NCBI GenBank assembly: GCA_027604705.1
Contig: JADHYV010000017.1
Coordinates: 248,001-312,000, forward strand
DNA: 64,000 nucleotides
Origin: Allomyces arbusculus
Taxonomy: Eukaryota > Blastocladiomycota > Blastocladiomycetes > Blastocladiales > Blastocladiaceae
Direction: 5' to 3'
The notes beneath the pieces were generated by a model that made no database searches, was not told where the DNA came from, and was given only the letters and a program-made list of their open reading frames with translations. The position numbers and the translations under genes were made by a program. The number at the start of each line of letters is the position of its first letter. The stretch's first letter is position 1. Below, one piece after another: positions 32,211 to 43,378 of the stretch.

Positions 32211-35200
32211 TTACAGATCGGCCGGCGGCTTGAACGCCTCAATGCGCTCGAGCAGAACGTTGCACAAATGCACCAAGAACGCGCACCGCGCATCGTTCTC
32301 CTCGGCCCATGGAATCGCAGCAATCGCCGTCTTCAACTTCGGCACGACCGTAGACGCGTCGTTGCGCAGACTGTTCAAGTCCATGGCCAGTCGGCCCGAC
32401 GCGCGCGCGCGCCACGCCGTCGCCGACGTTTCGCCAAAGACCGAGGTACGCACGGGAGCCGCCTGCGCCGCTGAATTGGCCAACGCCGCCGAGACGGCGC
32501 CGCTCGTGTAGTAGCGTACGTGCAGGTAGAGCACAGTCATGGCCATTTCGAGCGCGCGCACGTTCGATGCGGCTTCCACGCCAACATGGCGGAGCCGCGT
32601 CTGCATGGCCCGCCGAATCACGTCGGCGCGCTTCCGTGCCGGAATCACGTCGTAGGCGATCTGGTGCGTCACGTCGCCGCGCGGCATGTCGGCCACGTAC
32701 GCGCGCCAGTCGTCGACGGTGAGTCGCGCCGGGTCTTCACGCAGCTTTTGCTCGAGGACCTGCGCGAGTTTGCGCGCGTCGGTGACACGAGCAACGACTT
32801 GCGTCATGTAGAGCACAAGAAGGCCGAGCGTTGGCCGCGTGGACGTGCTGTAGTACCGGTCGCGCGTCGCCGTCGACAAGTCCGGGTCAAACAGGACCGC
32901 GGGGCGGTCGGCCGTCGCGGGAGCCGCATTGTTGCTCGCAGCGGCAGCCGTGGCACGCAGACTCGCGTTGGGCGCAAACACGTCGACTTCCGGCCGACGC
33001 GTGGAGGATCCGAGCGCCGGTGCTGATGCGGAACCGTTGGCCGTCGCCGCGGCCTGCGAGTCAGAGACGGCGACGAGACAGTACCCAACAATGTTGCCGA
33101 CCATCTGAATCACGAGCTTCTCGGCCTGCGTGGGACGATCGCGGCGCGCAAACTCAAGCCGTGTGCATCGCATGAACAGGACCGGCAACAATTCTGTGAG
33201 GTCGGGCGCGACATTGGCCTTGTTCTTGGCAAGGAACTGAACAATCCGGCAAATCTGCGCCGTCTGCCTGAGCAGCGCCATTTCGAGCTCATTGTCCTCG
33301 GCGGGCGCGCGCGCCGCGTCCTGGGTCAGGTTCACGCACGCGCGCACGATACGCACGAGCGAGTGCTGGTGCCGCGCGACGAGTCGGGCAACGGCCGCGA
33401 CGTGCGCGGATCCGGGCGTGTGCGGCAAGACCGATGAGACGGTCACGACCAAGTCGAGCACGGGCTGCAGGACCTGGTTGTACCGGACGAGCGTCTCCGA
33501 GACGCGGTCGAGCGGCAGCGCTGCGGTCGCCGAAAAGTACTGGTAGGGGTCGGCCTGCTTGGACGTGGCAACCCAGTCCATGGCGTCGGTCGCAGCGGCG
33601 CCCGCAAACGACGCGCCCATGGTCGATGCGCCCGGCGCGAAAGCGACACCCTGTGTCGCGGCAAGGTTGGTCCCGACACGGTACGACAGGAACGTGCCCT
33701 CGGCGAGCTTGCCAACGGCGTTGACGGCGAGCAGTCGCTCGCACGACACCTTGTTGAGGCTGAGCCGGAGCAGCAGGGCCATGAGCGACTCGTAAATGAA
33801 GAGCGGTGGCAACTCGTCGGGCGCAACGTCCTCGCTCGACGTCAGGTAGGTGAGCTGCGGCTGCAACTCGTCGACGGCGCGCACAAAGTACATCAGGTAG
33901 TTGTGCGCGTGCAGGTACTCGAGCACCCAGTGCCGCGGGGCGTCGCGGAAACTCCATGCCGTGAGAACATCAAGTAGCGACAGCGCAACCATTTGCCAGA
34001 GCCCCGTGTGTGTCGCGTCGCGGCACAGAATGTCGAGCAGCTTGTCCCCACCGTGGTTGCGCAGCAGCACCTGCGTGTTGTTCTCCATGCGGTCGGCCGA
34101 CGAGTCGACGCGGATCGCCGACCGGTTCAGGCCGACACTCGCGCCGAGCGCCATGGCCTGCGACTGGCCAAACGCCGCCATCGACCGGCTGAACATGGAC
34201 GTGGTCAAGTCGACGACGACCGCGTCGGTCGACGTGAACGACAGGAACACCAGCAGAGCTGCGTACAGGTTGCCACGCACGACAATGCTCGCGTCACTCG
34301 ACTTGATCACGTCGAGCATGTTGCGCAGCAGCTGCGTGAGCAGCAATTGGTCGACTTCAGTCGTGGCCGTCATGCGGTCGAGCACGGATAGCAGCAGCAC
34401 CAACGCCTTGGAATAATGCTCCTTGCACTCGGTCGGGCTCGCCTTGAGCTGCTCCGAGACGGCGGCCAGGAGACTGCGCGTCACGTCGCGCAGGTCGTCG
34501 CCGAGCACCTCGACGTTGGTCAGGAACGTGACGCTCAGCAGCTGCACCCATGCAGTTACGGCCTGCACCTGCGCGTGGTAAACGCGACGCTTGCGGTTTT
34601 CGTGGTTCAGGATAAGCATGACGCCCTCGAGCACCGCAAAATCAACGGCAGCACCGGCCGCCGGCGTCGAAGCCGGCAATGGCGCACCCGGACGCGGCGT
34701 GGCGAACATGGCATTGGCCTGACCAGCCGAGGCCGAAGACGCCGACGATGCGAGAACTTGCCGCGCGAGATGGTCGCAAGCCTTGAGGTCGTAGACGGTG
34801 CACCCGTCCGTGTTGACCATGGTCGGCCACCCTTGGTGCTGGTTGGCAACAAGCGCAAACAAGTCGTCAATCTTCGACCCGATTTCGTTGCGCCCCGCGG
34901 GAGACGCGACTTCGGGTACGGTCACGTTCATGACCGCGGCCAGGACCGAGAGCATGCGCGACTGAGCGGCGTCAGGTGTTTTGAACAGGGCCGTGACGAG
35001 GTCCGTCAGGTACGACTGGTGGTCGTGGTTTGTCTTGACCTGCACGGCGAGCGACTTGAGCAGCCACGTCCAGGTGCCGAGCACCGCGACCGTATCAAGC
35101 ACCTGCTTGGCAGCGTCCTCGGGCGTCGTCGGGTGCACGTCGGGATGCGCAGCGCCACCGGCCGTCGACCGGCGCAACGAGCTGCTGAGCGACGTTGAAA

Positions 35201-38200
35201 AGAAGGACTTGGACGGCGTCGCCAAGACCATCGACGCAGCGAGGTCTGGCACGCCAAACTGCGACGTCGAAGGGATCATGCGCATGAACGGCGACGTGCG
35301 CGCGTTGCGCGGACCCGTCGCAAATGCGAGTTGATCGGCGCGCAAACTCGACTCGATCAGGTGCTGGTAAAAATGCGCGGCCTTGAGCGACGCCGAGAGC
35401 TGGTGCGTGGCTGGGTGCGCGACCAAGTGGTAAAGCATCTCCTGCGCAGGCTCCTGCAGCGCGAGCGGCAGCTGGTTGAGCTGGACGGCGCGCACAATCG
35501 ACATGAACAGCGACTGATCAGCCACGTTCGGGTCCTGCAAGTAGAGCCGCCCTTCCTTGGTGAGGCCGAGCAAAAAATGCGCAATCGTCGGCACAGCCTT
35601 GGTACGCAGGTTAGTCACGAGCAGCTTGAGCATCGCCAGTCGCACCGACTTGATCTCCACTTCGCCAAACGATCGGTGCACGAGTGGGTCTGCAACCATG
35701 TCTGGGTTGTCGAACCGGTCCTGGTAGGCCATGGTGATCGCCTTGCCGAGGTCCGACCCGGACAGAATCGAGACGAGCGAGTTGACGGCGCCGACCGACG
35801 ACTGCTGGTAGGTGGGGGCCACGGACAGCGCTGACAAAATCTGGATCGAGAGAATGCTCAAGTCGTCCATGAACTTGTTCGTGTCGGGCGACCGGATAAA
35901 GAAGATGAGGTCGACGAGCGCATGTTGGCGCGACGCGAGCAGCCGGTCGAGCTCGCGCTTTGACGATGTCAAAAGACCGCCGTTCACGGACCCAACTTGC
36001 GGCAACACGCGGTGCAAGAACGTCGACTGCATGAGCATGACTTGATGCAAGATGCGGTAAGCCAGCAGCAACGCGCCGTCAAAGTCGCGCGTGAACGTGC
36101 CAAACAGCGCGTTGTGCTTGTCATTGGCTGCCGTCTCCATAGCAGTGCCATTCGCGGCATCTAGAATGAGTGGTAAAACCGTCAGCTCCACTGCCCAAGG
36201 CAGAGAGGGAACAAACAGGTAAACGCACCAGTACCGGCCGTAACCAACGCCGACACCGTGGTCAACTCGGCTGCGCGCTCCTCCTTGGCCGCCTCCTCCT
36301 CCTCGATCGCCTCGCGGCCGCGCGAGACGACGCGCAAGATCCCATCGAGCAACGGCTTGCCGTCAAGAATGTCCGACAGCATCTGGAACGCCGGGTGGCT
36401 CGAGAGCATGCGGAACAGCGTCGACGGCTGCGCCGTGCCATTAGCGGCCTTGTCACTGAGCGCCTCGGCCATGACCACGTCCAAGTCGCACAGCGCATGG
36501 TAGACGATCCCGAGACACACGCGCCACTGCGCCCACTGCTCGCGCACGTCCAAAAACTCGCGCGTCTCGACCTTGAGGAACAGGTCCGAAACCATGTAGT
36601 CAAAGTACGGGAAGACGCCGGGGGCGCGATGCGTCGCACCGAGGTTGTCGACGAGCGCGAACCCATACATGGCGACCGACGGCGTTGCCGATGCCGACGA
36701 GGCCGTAGGCGGCTCAACCAGTGCAGTCGTTGCGGGCGTCGGGCGCGGCGTCAAGTGCTCGAGTAGCTGCAGGTAGGCCATGGTGAGCGGATAGTGCTTG
36801 AGCGGGGCCTCGCGCTCCGTCAATTCCTGTTTGATGCCAGCGGCGGGCTTGCCAATCGCAAACGAGACTTGCGGGACCATGGCAATCGCCTCCATGTAGC
36901 TCCAGATGCGCTGCGACACGTGCGACAGGTCCTCGAGCGGCATGCCGGCCTCGTGCGAGACAAAGGCGCCAATCGCCTCGAGCACGCTGGCCTTGAGCCG
37001 TACGGGTACGGTGCACACAAACAGGTCAAAGAGCAGCGAGAGCACGTCGCCGTTCATGAGCAAAATCGTGCGGCGCGCATTCTCGTCAAACCGGCACACT
37101 TGACGCATGAGTCGCAGCAACGCCGTGAGCAAGTCGACGTCGCGTTGCGGGATAAACTCGGCGCTTGGCACGGCTTGCGGCCCAATCTTCTTGAACTCGG
37201 TCACGTAGTGCTGGATTGCCGAAACGACATCGGCCCAGGTAATGCTGCCGAGCACGCGGTTGTGCAGGTCCGTGAAGGCCTTGCTGGCCGACAGCTGGTC
37301 GTTGACGAGCGACGCGATCAGGTTGTAACCCGTCTGCTGCAGCCGGCGCTGCATGACGGCGCTCGCGTACTGCAAGAACCGACCAAACGTCGTGTAGGCC
37401 GTCTCGCCGCTCCAAAATACTTGGCAGTCCTGAGCACGACCCTCGTGCAACAGCGACAGGAACAGTGAGAAAATTTCAAAGTCGGACCGGATCAGGGCCG
37501 GCGGGGCTGCACCAGCAGCGGCACGAGCACCTCCTGCGGCGCCGGGCGTCGCGGGCCGGTGGTCAAGTTCGGCCGCCATTTGCGCGTCCTCGAGCTGCTT
37601 GTCCTCGGCCTTGCGCAGCGTGTCGAGCGTCTTGCTGAGCCGCTTGATGACGTGGGAAGCGAGCTGTCGCAACTCGTTGCGCACGCGCTCCTCAAGACGT
37701 TCGCCGAGCACATACCGCGTCACGGTGGCAGAGGATTTCGGGATCGACCGGTAGAGCGCCTCGATGCCTGTCGAGAGCGGGTCGTAGGGCTTGGACAGGT
37801 TGACGAGCACCTGCGTAATGAGCCACGGCAGCGCGTCGGAACCGAGCACGGCCTTTTCCTCGACGGGTTCGTCACGGTCATCGTTGGCGTCGCGGCGAAA
37901 CCCAGCCTCAGCGACGGCGAGCGCGAGCAGCGCCGTGTTCTTGAGCCCCGACTGCTTGAAGTTGGTGTTCTTGACGTCTTGCCGCACGGCATGCAATTGC
38001 TGCACCGACGCAAGCTCGGCGCGCTGACCGGCCGGCGCGGGCGCTGCGGCGGGTTGCGGTGGTGCGGCCAGGTCGCGCACGCGCGGGATGGCGCGCGGAG
38101 GCTGGTGTGCGGGCGCGGGAGGAGCATTGGAGACGCGCATGCAGGCGAGCAGAGTCATGGCCAAGGAAATGGAAAGGGCATCGCCCATTTCAACCGACGC

Positions 38201-38740
38201 GGCAAGATCAATAATGGCCTTGATGCCGGGATTGTCGGGCACGGCGAAGCAGACGGCGGTGTGCAGGAGCGTGCCGAGCGCGAGCCGTTCGCGGACGAGC
38301 GATGCGAGCGCGCGGCGCTTGACTTCGTCAGCATTCTCGACGTCCTTGGCAGCGGGTTTGTCGACAATGCTCTTGTGCTGCACCTGGATCTGCTTGATGC
38401 GCGCGATCAGGGCACCAACGAGGTCGGCGTTGAGCACGTCGCGGCACATGCGCGCAACAGCGGACACCTTTTCGGCGTCATGAGCGAGCCCGTCGTGCAC
38501 CTCAAAGACAGTCTGAAAGACCTCGACGGCCAAGGCGCGCGTTTCGTCGGTACGGTCGACGGCTTGCTGGGAGGACATGTCGGGCGCGGGCGCGGACTTG
38601 ATGATGTCGGCGACGCGCAGCCGCGGCCTGAGCGAGGCGATCAGCTGCGGCACATCGGCCGCGGGCACGTCCACGAGGCGCAGCAGGTCATTCTGCAGCT
38701 CCTGCAGCGCCGAGGCGCCGGCCGGATTCGCGGCAGCCAT
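32211..38740 (-). CDS. NUP192: Inner-ring nucleoporin Nup192/Nup205
   Basis: Two exons, 38740-36229 and 36160-32211, give 2153 residues, the size of Nup205 (about 2010) and larger than yeast Nup192 (1683). The protein is almost entirely alpha-helical and leucine-rich with no catalytic motif, as expected of this scaffold solenoid. Family-like stretches include LQELQNDLLRLV at the start, LLTALLRLMRQVCRFDENAR near residue 545, ALLLAYRILHQVMLMQSTFL in the middle and YYTSGAVSAALANS near the end. It builds the inner ring of the nuclear pore with Nup93/Nic96, Nup188 and Nup155. Two in-frame acceptors 30 nt apart are possible for the only intron (CTAG before 36160 or CAG before 36190). A long antisense open frame is a shadow. 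The call rests on size, composition and recalled motifs. Confidence 0.82.
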
Positions 38741-39225
38741 GGTGGCCGGGCGGACGGGCAGGATGCGGGGATGGGGCCGACGTGGAGGGTCGATGAGCCC
38801 AGCCACGGGGAGACCGGCACGCGAGTGCCGGGGTAGCGAGAGTTGGTGCGGTGCGCGGGGTTGTGGTCGGCGCCGGTCGGTGTCGACGGCCTCCACGCGC
38901 TCGTCGTCGTGCTCGAGTGGTCGTCGTGGTCGTCGTGGTCGCGGTGGGGTGGCGGGCAGGATCACGACAGGCGAGCGACTGGAGATCCGAGCCTGCGTCT
39001 GGGTCAGACGACATCATGTGACGCACCCCCGAAAGGCACTTCGGCTGCGTGCACGTGGCCTGCCTGTGTCGCGTCGGACGCTTCGTGACCGGCCAAGTGG
39101 ATCCGGCTTCGTGGCATCGGCAGCCGGCGCCTGCAGCAATATCAATCATACACCCCGGCACGCCGTCGATCACAACCGCAAGTGCCCGCATTCGGTTGGC
39201 CGGCCCCGTGCTCGACTCCGACACC
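38741..39225. other. Intergenic, divergent promoter region of Nup192 and YIPF6
   Basis: These 485 bp separate two divergent starts. The Nup192 frame stays open upstream to 38965, with an in-frame ATG there, but the added residues are Pro/Arg-rich low complexity, so the shorter start is preferred. Confidence 0.4.
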
Positions 39226-40299
39226 ATGGCCAACGCATTCACGCCGCTGACCCAAGACGAGCTCAACATCCTCGCTGCGCCCAACCATGCCTCGCCACCA
39301 AACCTCATGAGCTCGCCAGCCCCACCCGCGGCCACGCCGTCCTTCTCCATCTCCTCCGCCGCGAACCCGCCCGTATCGGGCCATATTGGAGGTCCCGCCA
39401 CGGCCACCGCACCTGCAACCGCACCAACACCCGCGTCGGCTGGTGGTGCTGGCGGTGCGAGCTGGTTTGGTGCAACGCTGCTCGAGAACGCTGTCGGCGC
39501 TCCATTTGGCGAAAACGAGATTCGCACGTTTGCCGCGGGCGACACGCTCGACGAGCCCGTGTCCGTGACGCTGGTACCAAATCGTATCGACTAATGGTTA
39601 TGAACGTGGGAAACGGATGCTGATCCCCGCGCGCGTGTGCGCCTCAACGCCCTTCGAGTAGCTCCGCGACCTCAAAGCGATTGGCCGGAAATTGCAGCGT
39701 GTGTGTTTCCCACGCGGCAAGTCGGACGTGCTGCGTGACTGGGATCTGTGGGGCCCGTTGCTCCTATGCTTGGCGCTCGCGTCGACGCTATCGATTGCCG
39801 CGCCTGCCGACCAGACGGCGCACGTCTTCACGGGTCTTTTTGTGCTCGTGTGGGCGGGAGCAGCCGTCGTCACGCTCAACGCCAAGCTGCTCGGTGGTCG
39901 CATGTACGTTGGCATGCGCGCAGCCTTCACGTCCACACTGATGGGATCTGACCTGTTGGTCTCTCCAGCTCGTTCTTCCAGTCGGTTTGCGTCCTCGGCT
40001 ACTGCACGTTCCCGCTGCTACTCGCGTCCATCATCGCGCTGTTCGTGGGCATGCTGGTCGTGCGCGGACCCATAGTTGCGCTCTGTTACGTCTGGTCCAC
40101 CTACGGTACGGGTTGCGTTTCATCGAGGAAGTCGTGCCGGCCCGTTTGCTGACCATTTCTGCTTCCGCTCGCATTGTGCCGAACAGCATCACTCTCGTTT
40201 TTGAGCGGCGTCAACTTGGCCGGCCGACGTCTGCTCGGCATCTACCCCGTCTATCTGTTCTTTTTCGTGCTGGCGTGGATGATTCTCATCCAACCATGA
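39226..40299 (+). CDS. YIPF6: YIPF6-type Yip1-domain Golgi membrane protein
   Basis: Four exons (39226-39573, 39662-39903, 39969-40105, 40187-40299) give 279 residues. An Ala/Pro/Ser-rich cytosolic head ends in TLDEPVSVTL, followed by the family start LRDLKAIGRKLQRVCFPR. LRDWDLWGPLLLCLALA and the Yip1 hallmark GGRISFFQSVCVLGYC (spanning an intron) follow, and then further hydrophobic helices ending in YPVYLFFFVLAWMILIQP. About five membrane segments are visible. Yip1-domain proteins bind Rab GTPases and help vesicle formation in the early secretory pathway. The last intron splits the Ala codon of TYAS. The gene is divergent from Nup192. Confidence 0.95.
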
Positions 40300-40746
40300 C
40301 TGGGGTTGTGGCGAACCGCGTCTCACAAGCAACCTTTTGCAGCACGATCACGGTTCTCTGCTTTGAACGAGTGTCATTTCTTCTTCGAGAGCCAAAGCTA
40401 GCAAAATGCACGGCAAAATGGATGCCCGACAAGGACGGCAAAGTGGCCAACCGACGCGGCCAACCCCACCATGAGCACCGAGCCATGGGCGCAAGTATGC
40501 CCCCAGCATCCCGGTCAGTGCGCCACGGGAATGAGACGCGCCAACCTCTACGAGGGGGTGCTAAAAAATTTATGGAGCGATCATATGCGAGTTGGCAAGT
40601 CTTTTATTCGAGCGAGTTTGGCAAGTTCACGTGCAACGTTGCCAAGAACAAGCTGCCATGCGTGGCCAACTACGACCGCTCCGCCGCGGCGTCGCGGTGC
40701 CGCGATCACACCTCTCAACCCTCTCGCTCGGACGCGCCAGCACTTG
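40300..40746. other. Intergenic between YIPF6 and the Myb protein gene
   Basis: These 447 bp hold the 3' end of YIPF6 and the promoter of the next gene. An in-frame ATG at 40471 in good context (CACCATGAG) would add 92 residues to the Myb protein; the added sequence has no recognisable features. Confidence 0.4.
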
Positions 40747-42048
40747 ATGCATTTCGTGATGCCCAAAGTGCTGTGGACCAACGACGAAACCGAGGCGCTC
40801 AAGCTCGGCATCGACAAAGTATGACCCGCCTCACCCACCCACGATCAAGTAATGCGCCGATGCGACCGACCATCAACTCCAACCCATGCCATCGACTAAA
40901 CCCGCAAGCACACCCACACGCGCACCCCTGTCTAGCACGGCGTTGGCAACTGGAAGGCCATTCTCGTGGACGCGCAATTCCGGCACCGGTTCCACGCGAC
41001 GCGCAACGAGGTCTCCCTCAAGGACCGGTACCGGATCAAGTGGGGTAAACGGTCGCTGGCCGAACGCGCCAAGACGAACCCGCGGCCCAAGACGACACGC
41101 CGCCCGCGAAACCCATGGACCGAAGAAGAGGACCAGGAGGCGCTGCGGCTGTTTTCTCTACTCGGGCCGCACTGGACCGCGATTGCCAAGCGCAGTCCCG
41201 TGCTGTCAAGGACGAACCGCATAGGGACCGACGTGCGCGACCGGTACGCCCGTTTATTTCGGGAGGAAAAGGAGGGCGACTGTGCGATGAACTCATTGAT
41301 TCGTTGGGGAAGTAGATTGCGAAACAAGTACCCGCACCTGCTCGAACACCCGTCGCACCCGAGCCCCACGCTAACGACGGCGGTGCTGTCCCCGGAGCGC
41401 GTGGTGTCTCCCGGAGCCGCGAGCGACGACACGATCTCGGAATCGATTCAGCCAGACCTGGCCAGTGCGCGATCTACGCCTATGTTGGGCACGCCACCAC
41501 CCGCCCTGGCTTCACCTGTTCCTCTCCCGACCGAACTCACCGATCCAGTTGCGCCGACGACGCCCGTGTCTCACCACGACCCACCACCACCGCCGCCGTT
41601 CCTCCAGTCCTGCTGCCAATCCGACCCGCGACCACCAATTGTCTTGTGTTGTGGAACCGATTGCTCGTCCGAACTCGTCGCGTGTCCACCCGAATGCACG
41701 GCCAACTCGGCGTGCTGCCAGCTGGACCCGGTGTGCCCAGACTGCATCCCACCACCACAGCCACCTGCACGCGCTGATCCGGTGGCTCCTGTCTGCCGCG
41801 ACCCGAACTGCACGTTTGCGCCGCCCGCGGAGGCGAGACCGTGTGCGGACCCGCAGTGCGAGTGGTTGCAGAGCACGACCACTGTGTGGGATCCGGACCA
41901 TGGACGGTCGGAGACAACGGGACCGTTCCTGACGGGCGCGCCCTCTGTGAGCGGCGGTGGGCCAGTCCTGCCGCCTCCACCGACGCCTGCGTGGCCCAAT
42001 GCGCTCGTGGACGACGGGCTATTCCACATGGGGTTCCATCCGTGGTGA
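40747..42048 (+). CDS. Two-Myb-repeat, telobox-like DNA-binding protein with cysteine-rich tail
   Basis: Two exons, 40747-40818 and 40936-42048, give 394 residues. Repeat 1 (about residues 8-60) reads LWTNDETEALKLGIDK then HGVGNWKAIL and ends VSLKDRYRIKW, which resembles the telobox VDLKDKWRN of telomere-repeat binding factors. Repeat 2 (about 84-140) is PWTEEEDQEALRLFSLLGPHW, then the TDVRDRYARLF recognition helix. A Pro-rich linker follows, then residues 250-332 with 15 cysteines in CC and C-x(2-4)-C spacing (for example VLCCGTDCSSELVACPPEC). That tail resembles no zinc finger I know. Telomere or TTAGGG-element binding is inference from the telobox likeness; a general Myb regulator is the alternative. 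The start codon is uncertain. Confidence 0.82.
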
Positions 42049-42116
42049 ATGTGAATGAATACATTCTTAACCCAAATGATCAACAAAATTGCCGTCTGTG
42101 CCCATTACGGGCATTG

Positions 42117-42589
42117 TTAGACGCCGTAGGTCCATTCGTACCACTTATTGCCGTAGTAGGCCGACCCGGCGAGCCCCGACAGTCCGATGGCGATAGTGTG
42201 CGGCTTCTTGCCGCGCAGCGCGCGCGGGCCCATGGCGGCGGTGAGCACGAGCGAGGTGGCGAGCGCGAGCTCGGTGCCGTAGTTGCCGTTGGTCTGAAGC
42301 AGGTACCTTTTGTCGTGGGGATCAGGACGTGCGTCAGCAAGGAGATTTTGTGACTGGTGCGTACGAATGATGACGATACGCACCCACTCGCGCCGTAGAG
42401 CGCGCCAAAGGCCAGACCGGCGACGAGCGACGCGCGCGACCGCTGGCGCAGGAAGCCGACGGTGCCGCCGATGGCGCCTGAACAAGTGAATCCGACGGCG
42501 TCGAGTCAGGTTGAACGTGATGGAGCACAGACGCGACGGGTGCAGCGCGTACAGAGGGCCGAGAGCGTGTAGGCGGGGTGGTGCGACAT
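42117..42589 (-). CDS. TMEM14: TMEM14-family small membrane protein
   Basis: Three exons (42589-42553, 42477-42384, 42306-42117) give 106 residues, the usual size for the family. Family signature in order: MSHHPAYTLSAL, then CAIGGTVGFLRQRSRASLVAGLAFGALY split from YLLQTNGNYG by an intron, and MGPRALRGKKPHTIAIGLSG. Four hydrophobic helices are visible, several glycine-rich as in TMEM14 and FAX proteins. Animal TMEM14C supports porphyrin import for heme synthesis and plant FAX1 exports fatty acids from plastids. A mitochondrial inner-membrane place is likely but substrate is unknown. It is convergent with the Myb gene (68 bp between stop codons). A short GAATG-AATA-CATTC inverted repeat at 42051-42064 lies between them. 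Confidence 0.95.
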
Positions 42590-43378
42590 GGTATTGGCGT
42601 GGACTTAGTCGTTTTGCGGGAGAGCAGAGATCGGTTGGGGTGCCAGACGGTGATCAAGGTCGGTGATTGCGCCAGCCGAGTTGATTACTGTTGTTGATCA
42701 GGCCGGGGCTCAGGGTGCCGACGGTGGTTGCTGGCAAGTTTGCCCGTGGTTGCGCGTGCTTGCGGCAGGTGGAAGCGGCAGCAGCTTGCCGAGGACGGCG
42801 ACGAAGGTGGGTGGTGTCTGGTCGGCGGTCGCCCACGGATGTGTCGCGTTCCCCTTGGTCTGGTCGGTTTCGCGCGGGTTTCGCGTCGTTTCGGCGGGCC
42901 GATGCTGCCAGTCAGCTGTCACGTGGCCGCGTCGCGCGGGTTGCACCTGCTTCGACCTGAGATTGACGCATCCGACTGGTCGTTCCCCTCGCTCGCATGC
43001 TCAGCGCTGCCAACGACGCGGCGACGCTCGACGACGACGACGACGACGACGCCACGCTCCAGCGACGGAGACGACCAGCGCGGCACAACCTGCTGCACTC
43101 AGCTGCGCGAACACGGCCGACCACGCCATTGCCGGCCCGCCTTGGGTCAACGACGAGGACTCACCGCGCGCCGTGCTGCCTGGGCTCGGCGAGTGACGTG
43201 AAGTGGCCCCCTGCCCGTGCGCCAAGTGTTCTTGTCGCCACGGCTCGCCACGGACGTGCAGCCGACGCACGTTTACCAACGCGCCTATAAATCCAGTCGC
43301 GTCCCCCCAACGCCAGCGATCCATCCCGTTTCACGCCCGCAGCGCGCGTGCTGCCAACCAACCAACCGCGCCTGCAAG
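42590..43378. promoter_or_regulatory. Divergent promoter region of TMEM14 and GTPBP1
   Basis: This 789-bp stretch separates two divergent start codons. A CGA run near 43026-43048 gives spurious open frames on both strands. A TATAAA box for GTPBP1 is listed separately. Confidence 0.45.
43286..43291 (+). promoter_or_regulatory. TATA box, GTPBP1
   Basis: TATAAA sits 88 bp before the GTPBP1 start codon in an otherwise GC-rich context, a plausible core promoter position. Confidence 0.5.

Noticed and set aside
36794-38836. Plus-strand frames of up to 425 codons inside Nup192
   Set aside because: Antisense shadows; the minus frame is continuous for more than 2000 codons.
43001-43324. Small genes on either strand upstream of GTPBP1
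   Set aside because: Open only because of a CGA repeat; no start context, motif or splice support.
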